A stretch of DNA of 49,126 nt from a virus, in the IMG/VR virus record IMGVR_UViG_3300044733_004818, positions 1-49,126 of that record, one strand, 5' to 3'. Position numbers and translations under genes: made by a program. This document shows positions 14,841 through 23,350 of this stretch, piece after piece. The first letter of the stretch is position 1. The number at the start of each line of letters is the position of its first letter. Below the pieces are notes generated by a model that worked only from the letters and a program-made list of their open reading frames with translations, was not told where the DNA came from and did no database searches.

Positions 14841-16289
14841 ATGTCTACATCATTAAATAATATAGATTTTCCAGAAGATGAAAATTTCTTAGGAAATGGT
14901 AGTGATGGTATGCCAGGAGGTAGTGATGATTCTCCCGGAGGCAGTGGTGGTAGTGGTAGTGGTGTTGGTAGCGAAGTGGGTAGTGAAATAGGTAGTGAAA
15001 ATGACATTGGAAGTGGTAGTGGCAGTGAAAGCGGCAGTGGTAGCGGTAGTCCTTGGTGTGATATTCATATTAAAGAAATTCTTCTATTAGGAAGAACAGA
15101 TACTCAATTAATATTTAAAATTATTTTAAAAGACAAATACTATGATACATTTTTAGAATATGCTTTATATGGCGTAGGTGGTAGTGGTGGTAGTGGTAGT
15201 GGAAATTTAAGTCTATTATTAGATTTTACACGACTATATGGTTCAACAACTAATTTAGAAATAGAAAATATTTATATCATCAACTATGATAAAGCTGAAG
15301 ATGTATGTAAAGTAGAGTTTAGATTGGTCAGACCATGTATAATTAGTGAGAGTGGAAGTGGTAGCGAAAGTGGTAGTGGAAGTATTAGTGGCGGTGGTAA
15401 TAATGGGGATAGCGGCGGCGGTAGTGAAGATAATGGTGGTGGTAGCGGAGGCAATAGTGGAAATAATGAACCAATTAAATTATTTGATAGATCTTCCTGG
15501 GCAGGTCAGGTTCCACCAGATGTAGCGATCCTTTTAAATAATGCGGCCTCTACATGGGAATCAGTAGTTTCTATTAACCCCGATGTAGTTGACGCCATTA
15601 GAATCAATAATCCATCATGGAATGGCATTACTCTCAATAGTTATACCGCGGGAAGTCTCGGATCTGCCCTTGCTGCATGCGGTGTTGCTTCGTCTATAAG
15701 CTTGGGAGGATTACAAGTAAACGCATTATCTTTTGATTTTTATCTTAATACAGATTTTTATCCAAACGCATACCAGGGTTATTGGGGAGCCATTTTTGTG
15801 CATGAACTTGGACACGCATTGGGCATAGGTACTTTATGGAATAGCAATGGCTTTTGGTTAAATGGGGATGATTATAATTTGACACAAAACGCATATAATA
15901 CTGGATATAGTGTAGTGAGGACAAAAGTACCATTAGAAGATAGTGGAGGCCCTGGTACAGCTGGTGGTCACTGGGAAAATACTTATAGGCCAGCCGGTTA
16001 CGAACCCGGAGAGCCATATTATCCCGCTATTAATGATATCATGATAGGATGGATAGGGGGTGGACTTACTATCACAGACATTACTGTTAGCCTTTTGCGC
16101 AATTTAGGCTATTCTACACCATTAAATAATCTTTTAGTATATAGTGCATTAGACGACAACCAGAATAACAATAATCAAAATCTTATACGCTGCGCATGTT
16201 CAGAGTGCCATATGATGCATAATATTCCAGTACTAAAAATGATATATGATCCGATAACTAAGACAGCAACAGAGGTCAAAGATGAGTAA
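14841..16289 (+). CDS. Virion zinc metalloprotease 2 (paralogue of the preceding gene)
   Basis: The 482-residue product opens with a Gly/Ser/Glu-rich head (17-70). A beta domain like that of the previous protein follows ('WCDIHIKEILLLG'), then Gly-Ser linkers (168-208) and the protease domain. H321-E-x2-H325 lies in 'FVHELGHALGIGTLW', H377 in 'GGHWENTYR', and M401 in 'NDIMIGW'. The C-terminal Cys motif CACSEC (451-456) matches the partner's. The protease halves of the two proteins are close to each other along their whole length ('PAGYEPGEPYYPAINDIMIG'), while the N-terminal halves differ in linkers and lack the insertion. This points to tandem duplication followed by linker divergence. AAAGG lies upstream of ATG 14841. 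Confidence 0.82.
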   Translation: MSTSLNNIDFPEDENFLGNGSDGMPGGSDDSPGGSGGSGSGVGSEVGSEIGSENDIGSGSGSESGSGSGSPWCDIHIKEILLLGRTDTQLIFKIILKDKYYDTFLEYALYGVGGSGGSGSGNLSLLLDFTRLYGSTTNLEIENIYIINYDKAEDVCKVEFRLVRPCIISESGSGSESGSGSISGGGNNGDSGGGSEDNGGGSGGNSGNNEPIKLFDRSSWAGQVPPDVAILLNNAASTWESVVSINPDVVDAIRINNPSWNGITLNSYTAGSLGSALAACGVASSISLGGLQVNALSFDFYLNTDFYPNAYQGYWGAIFVHELGHALGIGTLWNSNGFWLNGDDYNLTQNAYNTGYSVVRTKVPLEDSGGPGTAGGHWENTYRPAGYEPGEPYYPAINDIMIGWIGGGLTITDITVSLLRNLGYSTPLNNLLVYSALDDNQNNNNQNLIRCACSECHMMHNIPVLKMIYDPITKTATEVKDE

Positions 16290-17601
16290 TAATCATAAAG
16301 ATTTAGTTGATTTATTTAAACAAACTAATAGATGGATAGAAATATTAAACTCTGGAAAAACAAATGGATATCCTCAAAATTGGACAGGACTTAAAGAAGT
16401 TCAATTAGCTCACATATCAATATTAGATGATTTATTAGAAAAAACATATTCTCCCATACAGCCATATCAACATGAACGAGGAATAGTTATAGGTGCTGGT
16501 GGAGCCAAATATTTTGGTTGCGGCTTTGCCTGTTTCTATATTTTAAGAAAATTAGGTTGTCAGTTGCCTGTAGAATTTTGGTATTTAGATGAATATGAAA
16601 TGGATAATAATATGAAAAATATGTGCGATATGTTCGGTATACGCTATATTAATGCAATTAAATATTGTCAAGAACATAATATCCAACCTAGAATACTCAA
16701 TGGCTGGGAACTAAAGGCATTATCAACGCTACATTCATCATTTAAAGAGGTTTTATATTTAGACGCTGATAATATTCCGTCTAAAGATCCAACATACTTA
16801 TTTGATTATTCTCAGTACAAAGAGTTAGGTGCTATATTTTGGCCAGATCTACCGCCAAACAAAAGAAAAGAATGGTTGCCGCCAATTTGTTGGGAAAATG
16901 TTGGTTTGGATTATAGAGACGAGCCAGATTTCGAAACCGGTCAGTATATGATCAATAAAGAAAAATGTTTAAAAGAACTTAGTGTAACAATGTGGATGAA
17001 TGAACATTCTGATTGGTTTTATAAATTTGTATATGGAGACAAATCCACTTTTCATTTAGCATGGAGAAAGTGCGGATCTGATTATGCTATTCCTTCAAGA
17101 CGGGCTGGTTGGAGACATCCCTGTATATTACAGTACGATCTGTCTGGAGCGTTAGTATTTCAACACGCTTGTCAAGGTAAAGAACTTATGTTTAGTGGTA
17201 CTGGACCTGGCAACCATCTCAACCATCATTTAATTAAAGAAGCCAAGGATGTAAGAGATCAATATTGGAGTGGAACTATCTACTCGTGGGATGAAATGAA
17301 TAATGAAGAAAAACAATATGCTCAAACATTTATAGGTAAGTATAGATATGAACGAGTTAATTTAGACAGTAGAACATTAGAATTATTAGATAATGGTATT
17401 ATAGGACAAGGTAAGGCTAAGTGCGAAAGACGCTGGAGTGTAAGACTAATAGATAATATACCAACAATAGTTGTGATAGGCGCTGCCCATAAAGATTCTG
17501 AAATAGCTATGTTTTTTGCTAAAGACAGTGGTGACAATAAAAAATTTCTGGGCAAATGGACAGCGTTCGAAAAATGCGATATTGTTGTAGAAAGAATATA
17601 A
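16282..17601 (+). CDS. Glycosyltransferase, GT71 (MNN1)-like
   Basis: The 439-residue product has a GT-A fold typical of MNN1-type enzymes. 'GIVIGAGGAKYFGCGFACF' (67-85) is followed by 'LPVEFWYLDEYEMD' and the metal-binding DxD at 161-163 ('EVLYLDADNIPSKDP'). 'ETGQYMINKEKCL' and 'CILQYDLSGALVFQH' follow. In yeast this family transfers alpha-1,3-mannose, but the sugar here cannot be told. About 80-100 extra C-terminal residues have no recognised domain. There is no transmembrane segment, so it would act in the host cytoplasm. It overlaps the metalloprotease stop by 8 bases and so is co-translated with virion proteins rich in Ser. Confidence 0.75.
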   Translation: MSNNHKDLVDLFKQTNRWIEILNSGKTNGYPQNWTGLKEVQLAHISILDDLLEKTYSPIQPYQHERGIVIGAGGAKYFGCGFACFYILRKLGCQLPVEFWYLDEYEMDNNMKNMCDMFGIRYINAIKYCQEHNIQPRILNGWELKALSTLHSSFKEVLYLDADNIPSKDPTYLFDYSQYKELGAIFWPDLPPNKRKEWLPPICWENVGLDYRDEPDFETGQYMINKEKCLKELSVTMWMNEHSDWFYKFVYGDKSTFHLAWRKCGSDYAIPSRRAGWRHPCILQYDLSGALVFQHACQGKELMFSGTGPGNHLNHHLIKEAKDVRDQYWSGTIYSWDEMNNEEKQYAQTFIGKYRYERVNLDSRTLELLDNGIIGQGKAKCERRWSVRLIDNIPTIVVIGAAHKDSEIAMFFAKDSGDNKKFLGKWTAFEKCDIVVERI

Positions 17602-17602
17602 A

Positions 17603-18223
17603 ATGATATCAGCAGTAATGATCAGTTGTGATAGTAGAGAAAGCATTAGGAATGAAACGCTTAATGATTTAAAATCTACTGATTGGGCTTGGGATATAAA
17701 TGTTATCCTAGATAAGGATTGTTTTCATCCATTAGTTTATCCAGAGGTGTCAAAAACAGAGAGACAGACTATTGCATCATATAATGCTCTAAAAATTGCT
17801 TTGCAGAACACAGATGCTCAATGGATAGTATTTATGGAAGATGATTTAATATTTAATAAACATATAGCTCATAATTTAATATCATGGTATCCTATTAAGA
17901 ATAATATTTTGAATTTTGGTAGTTTATACACTCCTAAAAATAATAGATGTTCTCAAGAAGAAGGTATGTTTTGGTATAAAGCTGATTGTCTTAGACTATA
18001 CGGATCACAGTTTTATATTATGTCGCGCGAAGCCGCATCGTGGGCGATAACATATTGGAATAGTATAGAAGGCATGCAAGACATTAGATTAACAAGATTA
18101 TCTAGAGGAAAACCCATATATTATTATACTCCTAGTCTAGTAGAACATAGAAATGTATCATCTGTATGGGGTGGAGTAACACATCATTCTGATGACTTTA
18201 ATCTAGATTGGAAACATCCATGA
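17603..18223 (+). CDS. Small GT-A glycosyltransferase (GT2/GT25-like)
   Basis: The 206-residue product starts MISAVMISCDSRESIRNETL; the ATG follows the preceding stop by one base. The likely metal-binding motif is E79-D80-D81 in 'WIVFMEDDLIFN', and 'FYIMSREAASWAITYW' plus 'YYYTPSLVEHRNVSSVWGG' resemble the second half of GT25-like transferases. The same E-D-D pattern occurs in the C-terminal half of the fusion at 45700. It ends in an ATGA overlap with the next gene, placing the two glycosyltransferases in the neck operon. Confidence 0.65.
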   Translation: MISAVMISCDSRESIRNETLNDLKSTDWAWDINVILDKDCFHPLVYPEVSKTERQTIASYNALKIALQNTDAQWIVFMEDDLIFNKHIAHNLISWYPIKNNILNFGSLYTPKNNRCSQEEGMFWYKADCLRLYGSQFYIMSREAASWAITYWNSIEGMQDIRLTRLSRGKPIYYYTPSLVEHRNVSSVWGGVTHHSDDFNLDWKHP

Positions 18224-18855
18224 ATTTTAAACTACAACTATTAGAAAATGATCAACAAATATCTCAAAATATTCTTAATGCATTAATTCCAGAACTAGAT
18301 AAATATCTTAAAAAATCCTTAAATAGCATAAAAAATTCATTACCATCTGTTATTAAAAATATAATACAAAGTACTCCAGAGTATAGTTCTTTAATTGGTG
18401 GTCAGTTACAATATGAATTTGGTGTTCCTGATCCTGGAGCCAAACTAGCTGCTATTATTGATATATGGGCCAATAATTTAGATATTGAGTATAGCGCTCC
18501 GTCTATAAGCGCCAATAAAATTAAAGCATTTTTTAGTGTATCTATTATACGTAGTAATTTTGATGATGTATTGTCTTCTGATGCAGCATTGGTTGTAGAT
18601 AATCTTAGAGGATATCAGTTACCTTGGTTGGAATGGTTATTATTAGAGGGCAATAAAACAATCATCAAAAAACAACAGGTCGTTTTGGGGCCGAGTAAAT
18701 TTTCTCGTACTGGATATGCGGTTATGAGAGAATCAACTCAATCCTGGAGAGTACCATCAGAATTTGCTGGTACAATTAGAGATAATTGGATTACTAGAGC
18801 CATAGACAATGCAGAACCTCAGATTAACGAATTATTAGACAAGGTATTTCAATAA
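18220..18855 (+). CDS. Probable neck / tail-completion protein
   Basis: The 211-residue product starts at ATG 18220 (ATGA overlap with the upstream stop, GGAAA upstream); an upstream TTG is less likely. The N-terminal helices are 'LNALIPELDKYLKKSLNSIK'. Then come 'GGQLQYEFGVPDPGAKLAAI', 'LPWLEWLLLEG' and 'WRVPSEFAGTIRDNWITRAI'. I recall this combination from tail-completion or head-tail joining proteins of marine phages. The place between connector and tail tube fits. No catalytic motif is seen. Confidence 0.55.
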   Translation: MNFKLQLLENDQQISQNILNALIPELDKYLKKSLNSIKNSLPSVIKNIIQSTPEYSSLIGGQLQYEFGVPDPGAKLAAIIDIWANNLDIEYSAPSISANKIKAFFSVSIIRSNFDDVLSSDAALVVDNLRGYQLPWLEWLLLEGNKTIIKKQQVVLGPSKFSRTGYAVMRESTQSWRVPSEFAGTIRDNWITRAIDNAEPQINELLDKVFQ

Positions 18856-19808
18856 TGAGTAATTGTGATCCAAACACCAGGTTCAAAGGTATCAATAGCA
18901 TATCTGAAGATTTACTATTGAATATTTTAGAAGCTAATTTTAAAATGTATTTTGATTGGTCATTTTTACACATAGGAGCATGGTTTGATGTTTATAATAA
19001 TGATAATACATTATATGGAGTCAACCAACATGCCCGTCTTGTTCTTGTAGAAGATCCATCCTATCCCACTGGCGCTGTTTGGCAGGGCATTCGAAAAGAT
19101 TGGGTGTGGGAAAGCGGAGTAGATTATAATTCTACAAACCCAATCGCTATCAGTGGCGTATCAGTTAATAATTCATATGTATCAAAGACAAATAATTTTA
19201 TAGTAAATCATCCGTTGGGTCGTATAATTTTTAATAGTCCAATTTCTTCATCCTCTGATGTTGATCTTGAATATAGCTATAGATTTGTGCAAGTTCATAG
19301 ATCTAGTGAAAGTCCATGGTTTAATATTTTACAATTTAGCTCATTTAATACCTCAAATAAAGATATCGAACTTACAGACACTGGAGAATGGTCTATTGGA
19401 GGACAACACAGAATACAATTACCGTGCATAATAATAGAACCATTATCTCGTTCACGATCAAGACCATACGAAATAGGTAATAGCTTATTATGGCTAGAAC
19501 AAGATATAGGATTTTATATTCTGGCTGAAAATAAAAATGATAGAAATAAACTATTAGATATATTACGATTACAACAAGATATTACACTACAACTATTTGA
19601 TACTAATGCTGTGGCACAAAATGAGGCTTTTCCATTAGATTATAATGGAGATATTAAAAATAGTTCATTAATGTATCCAGATTTAGTAAACAATTATCCT
19701 TGGCGTAAGTGTTTGATTAAAAATATTAGCCTTTTTGAAATAGACTCACCTCATCCTAATCTTCATCAAGGCATGGCAAGAGCTACATTAGAAATAATTT
19801 CAACATGA
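18855..19808 (+). CDS. Probable neck or tail structural protein
   Basis: The 317-residue product begins MSNCDPNTRFKGINSISEDL and overlaps the previous stop by one base (TAATG). It is beta-rich: 'GVNQHARLVLVEDPSYPTG', 'VNHPLGRIIFNSPI', 'IQLPCIIIEPLSRSRSRPYE', then 'ILAENKNDRNKLLDILRLQQ'. The last part is typical of proteins that sit at the tail terminus. It is too short and lacks the pattern of a contractile sheath. Function is assigned from position only: last gene before the tail tube and the terminator-like hairpin. Confidence 0.5.
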   Translation: MSNCDPNTRFKGINSISEDLLLNILEANFKMYFDWSFLHIGAWFDVYNNDNTLYGVNQHARLVLVEDPSYPTGAVWQGIRKDWVWESGVDYNSTNPIAISGVSVNNSYVSKTNNFIVNHPLGRIIFNSPISSSSDVDLEYSYRFVQVHRSSESPWFNILQFSSFNTSNKDIELTDTGEWSIGGQHRIQLPCIIIEPLSRSRSRPYEIGNSLLWLEQDIGFYILAENKNDRNKLLDILRLQQDITLQLFDTNAVAQNEAFPLDYNGDIKNSSLMYPDLVNNYPWRKCLIKNISLFEIDSPHPNLHQGMARATLEIIST

Positions 19809-19825
19809 TTTACTAGTTTTTTGTG

Positions 19826-19855
19826 TATCTCTATAAAAGAGATAGAACATTTTTT
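19826..19855 (+). terminator. Candidate terminator before the tail tube gene
   Basis: TATCTCT (19826-19832) pairs perfectly with AGAGATA (19838-19844) around ATAAA. Six T follow at 19850-19855 after a five-base gap. The stem is AT-rich and the T run is offset, so termination may be partial. Confidence 0.45.
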
Positions 19856-19873
19856 ACTCATTACCGTACAATA

Positions 19874-19885
19874 CACTATATAGTG
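19874..19885. promoter_or_regulatory. Perfect 12-bp palindrome at the tail tube ribosome-binding site
   Basis: CACTATATAGTG is a perfect palindrome whose last G is the first base of the Shine-Dalgarno GGAG (19885-19888). The ATG follows at 19896. It may be a binding site for a dimeric regulator or a weak RNA hairpin controlling translation. Its centre TATATA could also be part of a promoter. Confidence 0.55.
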
Positions 19886-19895
19886 GAGATTCATT

Positions 19896-21011
19896 ATGGC
19901 CAATAATCGTATTTACTACGCAATTCAACAAGTAGTTCTAGGCCCAGCTGCTGGTACTCTTAATGTTAACAAATTTCCTATACATGGTCTACAAACAGTT
20001 GGTATCACAACTAATTTTAATCTAGAACAAGTATTTGAAATGGGTCAATTGGCCATCTATCAAAACGTTGAAAATGTGCCAGATGTGGAAGTTGCTCTCA
20101 ATAAAGTGCTCGATGGCTATCCTCTTATTTATACCTTAGCAACAGAAACTGGCAGTAGTATTGCTACTGGTTTAACCGCCGCTAATCCCACAATTCCTGG
20201 CCGTCAAAATGCTCGTTGCGATATGCAGCTCGCTATTTTTAGTGATACTAATGTAACATCTAGTGGCAATTCTTTCCATGCTGTTACGTGCTCTGGTATG
20301 TATGTTAGTAGTGTTAGTTATACATTCCCGGTTGATGGTAACTTTACAGAAGATGTAACACTTGTTGGTAATAACAAGGTTTGGGCTGGTACTCAGACTG
20401 GTGCATTTAATGGAAATGATGATGCTCCACTATCAACAACTGGCGTTGGCCGTAGACAATATCTAAATATGGGTACTTCTCGCTTCCCAAGTCAAATCCC
20501 TGGTATTACAGTTAGTGGTGTAAACGCACTAATCGGTAATGGTAGTGGACACGCTGCACATTTCCAAAACATCACAGTAAGCTGCGATTTTGGTCGTGAA
20601 GCTATTCAAGAACTTGGCACACTAGCTCCTTATCATCGCTATGTAACATTCCCAGTGGAAGTTACTAGTGAGTTCGAAGTTGTTGCTGTTAGCGGCGACG
20701 GTATTAATGCCACAGAAAGTGGTTACTATGTTGGTCTCAGTGGCAACACACCCGCTACTGTTAGTGATACTGGTTGCGTGGCTCGTCATAACCTACTAGA
20801 TCAAACCATCTTCTTAGAGACTTGCGAAGGCACCAGAATTTATCTTGGCACCAAGAATAAACTTACTAGTGTTAACTATACTGGTGGTGACACTGGTGGT
20901 GGTAATGTTAGTGTAACATATAGTTACTCAACATTCAACGATTTCGTAGTTGCTCATAGCGGTGGTCTGTTCTATGCTCAATTGTCGGGTAGCACCTATA
21001 CTCCAGCCTAG
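19896..21011 (+). CDS. Major tail tube protein
   Basis: The 371-residue product starts MANNRIYYAIQQVVLGPAAG and is beta-rich with few charges, as tail tube proteins are. 'FNLEQVFEMGQLAIYQNVEN' and 'LNKVLDGYPLIYTL' near the start, and 'GMYVSSVSYTFPVDGNFTED' in the middle, match a pattern I know from marine phage tail tube proteins. The codon choice is enriched in CGT, GGT, ATC and GTT like the capsid gene, in line with a high-copy subunit. No sheath gene is adjacent, so the tail is probably non-contractile. GGAG lies 7 bases before the start. Confidence 0.8.
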   Translation: MANNRIYYAIQQVVLGPAAGTLNVNKFPIHGLQTVGITTNFNLEQVFEMGQLAIYQNVENVPDVEVALNKVLDGYPLIYTLATETGSSIATGLTAANPTIPGRQNARCDMQLAIFSDTNVTSSGNSFHAVTCSGMYVSSVSYTFPVDGNFTEDVTLVGNNKVWAGTQTGAFNGNDDAPLSTTGVGRRQYLNMGTSRFPSQIPGITVSGVNALIGNGSGHAAHFQNITVSCDFGREAIQELGTLAPYHRYVTFPVEVTSEFEVVAVSGDGINATESGYYVGLSGNTPATVSDTGCVARHNLLDQTIFLETCEGTRIYLGTKNKLTSVNYTGGDTGGGNVSVTYSYSTFNDFVVAHSGGLFYAQLSGSTYTPA

Positions 21012-21028
21012 TAATATTACTAGGTTGG
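21003..21028 (+). promoter_or_regulatory. Palindromic hairpin over the tail tube stop codon
   Basis: CCTAGTAATATTACTAGG (21007-21024) is a perfect 18-bp palindrome that contains the TAG stop (21009-21011). Flanking CCAG and TTGG extend the RNA stem with one G-U pair. There is no T run after it, so it is not a standard terminator. It may be an mRNA-stabilising or processing hairpin, or a protein-binding site. Confidence 0.6.
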
Positions 21029-21061
21029 TAGCAGCATAAGATTGTGGAAATTGCAAGGATA

Positions 21062-22108
21062 ATGGATAATCGTAGTCTAAATATATATCTATCACGCATA
21101 CTATCTGGATTTTATTTATTTCTTTATAACAATACTAGATATAAGCTAGTATATCCAGATATTACTATCAAGTACGAAGCTGAGTTGTATGCTGAACAGG
21201 AGTACGAAAATAATAAATATAATGAATGGATTAATGAAGACTCTATAGTAGATAGTCTAGTTAGTATGGGAATATGGACTTATAATGGAGATGATAATCT
21301 TAAAAATTTAGAAAAACAAATAGATGATTTGAAAGTAGATATCTATAATAATTTCTTGAATCCTAATAAGCTTAAAACTCTAAGACGCACACTTAATAAT
21401 ACTAGAAATGCCTATAATAGACAGTATAATATAAGACATTCTTTAGATCAGTATACTATTAATGGATACAGTCAATTTTTAAAAAATCAATATATTTTAA
21501 TTTATAGTTTATATAATGATGTTAATCATAGGGTATTTAATAGTATAGAAGATGCTGATTATAATTTTTTAATGACGTTGTCTAATAGCATATCTGAACA
21601 TAATATAGATATAAATATTTTTAGACAAATTGCTCGCAGTGATATATGGAAAAATTATTGGAGTTCTAATAGTGAAAATTTATTTGATAAGTCAGTTGTT
21701 AATTGGACAGACGAGCAGAAAACGCTGGTAGTATTAACCAAAATGTACGATAGTGCATATCAGCATCCTGAATGTCCTCCAGACAAAGTATTTGAAGATG
21801 ATGATATGTTTGATGGATGGATGATATTACAAAGAAGAGATAATGAAAAGAATAGAAATAAGAATAGAACAGAAAAAATGTTAGAGGGTAAAAATTTAAA
21901 TAAAGCAGGAGAGATATTCATAATGGCAAATTCTAAAGAAGAAGCGCAAAATATTTATGACTTGAATGATGCTACTTCTAGACATATCATAAAAGAAAGA
22001 GAATCTGTTATTAATAGAGCTAATGATATTGTGGATGTTTCTCATTTGCCTGATATGCAAAGAGAATTAACGATTCAAGCTAATCAGCAATTTAAAAATA
22101 GGAAATAA
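21062..22108 (+). CDS. Tail-region protein, possible tail assembly factor
   Basis: The 348-residue product starts at ATG 21062 with AAGGA very close by; an in-frame GTG at 21044 is the alternative. It is a highly charged, helical, Asn/Tyr-rich protein. 'LKNLEKQIDDLKVDIYNNFL' may form a coiled coil, and 'WILQRRDNEKNRNKNRTEKM'-like basic stretches lie near the end. No known motif is seen. Its place between tail tube and tape measure suggests a tail assembly chaperone or initiator role. I do not recognise the family. Confidence 0.5.
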   Translation: MDNRSLNIYLSRILSGFYLFLYNNTRYKLVYPDITIKYEAELYAEQEYENNKYNEWINEDSIVDSLVSMGIWTYNGDDNLKNLEKQIDDLKVDIYNNFLNPNKLKTLRRTLNNTRNAYNRQYNIRHSLDQYTINGYSQFLKNQYILIYSLYNDVNHRVFNSIEDADYNFLMTLSNSISEHNIDINIFRQIARSDIWKNYWSSNSENLFDKSVVNWTDEQKTLVVLTKMYDSAYQHPECPPDKVFEDDDMFDGWMILQRRDNEKNRNKNRTEKMLEGKNLNKAGEIFIMANSKEEAQNIYDLNDATSRHIIKERESVINRANDIVDVSHLPDMQRELTIQANQQFKNRK

Positions 22109-22110
22109 TT

Positions 22111-22404
22111 ATGGATAATGATAGTAAGATTATTTTGACTAAAAGATTTCAAACAACCATGATTGGGGCATTATTTGAATTTGAGAAAGCTTTTGGTTAT
22201 TTGTGGGGACACGAAAAGGATGAAAAAGAATTAACAGATAGAGAATTAGATTTTCTAGATCGCTGGGATTTGGTAAGAAATCAAATACTTAATAATGGTA
22301 ATAATCAATTAAGAAAAGCTATATCTGATTTATCTAAAAATCAAGGCAACATTAAATACAAGTATAAATTCTATAATAACAGAGAGGACTCATATGAAAA
22401 CTAA
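22111..22404 (+). CDS. Small helical tail-region protein
   Basis: The 97-residue product starts MDNDSKIILTKRFQTTMIGA and has AGGAAA upstream. It is helical with 'EFEKAFGYLWGHEKDEKELT' and a basic C-terminus. It lies where small tail assembly chaperones usually lie and overlaps the next gene by 11 bases in another frame. The next gene has its own Shine-Dalgarno site (GAGAGGA) and no slippery heptamer is visible, so a programmed frameshift is not supported. Confidence 0.5.
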   Translation: MDNDSKIILTKRFQTTMIGALFEFEKAFGYLWGHEKDEKELTDRELDFLDRWDLVRNQILNNGNNQLRKAISDLSKNQGNIKYKYKFYNNREDSYEN

Positions 22405-23266
22405 AGTATTTAAAGGGTTTGTGGATGGCAAAGAAAAAGAATTCATAGTCAGATCACCATCTTTACATGATCAAAAAGAAGCTACCAAGGTATATAATCA
22501 AAGCTTCAGCGAAGCTCTTAAAGCTAAAGCTGTTGTAAGGGCCAAATTAGATGATCTTTTAGTAGAACAGGGTTTATGGGATAATATTAAACAGGCTAAA
22601 TTTACAGAATTACAGTCTGAAATTTTAGATGGTGAACGTCAACTGGCCAAGGGTGGAATTTCATTATTGGCGGCTAAAGAACTAGCACTAAAAATGAAAA
22701 AAACCAGAGAAGATATTAGAGAGCTAATAGCTGTTAAAACGAATCTTGATACACATACCGCAGAAGGTCAAGCCGATAATGCTAGATTTAATTATTTAGT
22801 TTCAGCATGCACGGTGTATAATGATACTAAAGAGCAGTATTTTAAGAGTTATGAGGACTATAACAACAGATCATCAGATCCCATAGCAATTTTAGCTGCT
22901 CAAAATTTGGCTAATATGCTATATGGTTTGGACGATAATTATGAAGAAAAATTACCAGAGAATAAGTTTCTAAAACAGTATAAATTTGTTGATAGTAAGT
23001 TACGTTTAATTAATAAAGAAGGTAAATTAGTTGATGAGCAAGGAAGATTGGTTGATGAAAATGGCAGATTTATCAATGATAAAGGAGAATTTATTGATAA
23101 AAATGGCAATTTAGTTGATCAGTCTGGAGATTACATAGTAGAATTTTCCCCATTCTTAGATGAAAATGGTAAGCCAATTATTTTGAATGAATCAGAATCA
23201 ATTAAGGAAACAAAGAGTGATGCTCAACAACCAGAAGAAGTTAAAGACAATCCAAGTTCATCCTGA
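22394..23266 (+). CDS. Probable tail assembly chaperone with 7-residue repeats
   Basis: The 290-residue product starts MKTKVFKGFVDGKEKEFIVR. Its first ~200 residues are helical and charged with a layout ('RSPSLHDQKEATKVYNQSFS') fitting a tail assembly chaperone that coats the tape measure. Residues 204-246 form tandem 7-residue repeats (KLVDEQG, RLVDENG, RFINDKG, EFIDKNG, NLVDQSG), an unusual beta-repeat-like stretch. The tail is acidic and Ser-rich. It is the last gene before a clear terminator and the tape measure gene. Confidence 0.55.
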   Translation: MKTKVFKGFVDGKEKEFIVRSPSLHDQKEATKVYNQSFSEALKAKAVVRAKLDDLLVEQGLWDNIKQAKFTELQSEILDGERQLAKGGISLLAAKELALKMKKTREDIRELIAVKTNLDTHTAEGQADNARFNYLVSACTVYNDTKEQYFKSYEDYNNRSSDPIAILAAQNLANMLYGLDDNYEEKLPENKFLKQYKFVDSKLRLINKEGKLVDEQGRLVDENGRFINDKGEFIDKNGNLVDQSGDYIVEFSPFLDENGKPIILNESESIKETKSDAQQPEEVKDNPSSS

Positions 23267-23298
23267 ATTCTATATAATAGACATTTTTAACCTAATTT

Positions 23299-23333
23299 CC
23301 CCACACTATCTTTATGGTAATGTGGGGATTTTT
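23299..23333 (+). terminator. Rho-independent terminator before the tape measure gene
   Basis: CCCCACA (23299-23305) pairs with TGTGGGG (23321-23327). An inner imperfect stem (TATC/GGTA) closes a TTTAT loop. ATTTTT follows directly. It ends the tail tube/chaperone transcript 33 bases after the stop at 23266. Confidence 0.85.
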
Positions 23334-23350
23334 ATTTAGAAAGCTAAATT

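Noticed and set aside
18855-19808. Contractile sheath protein
   Set aside because: At 317 residues it is short and lacks sheath patterns; no other candidate exists before the tape measure, so a non-contractile tail is preferred.
22380-22410. Programmed frameshift between the small tail gene and its successor
   Set aside because: No slippery heptamer is seen near the overlap, and the downstream gene has its own GAGAGGA site at good spacing.
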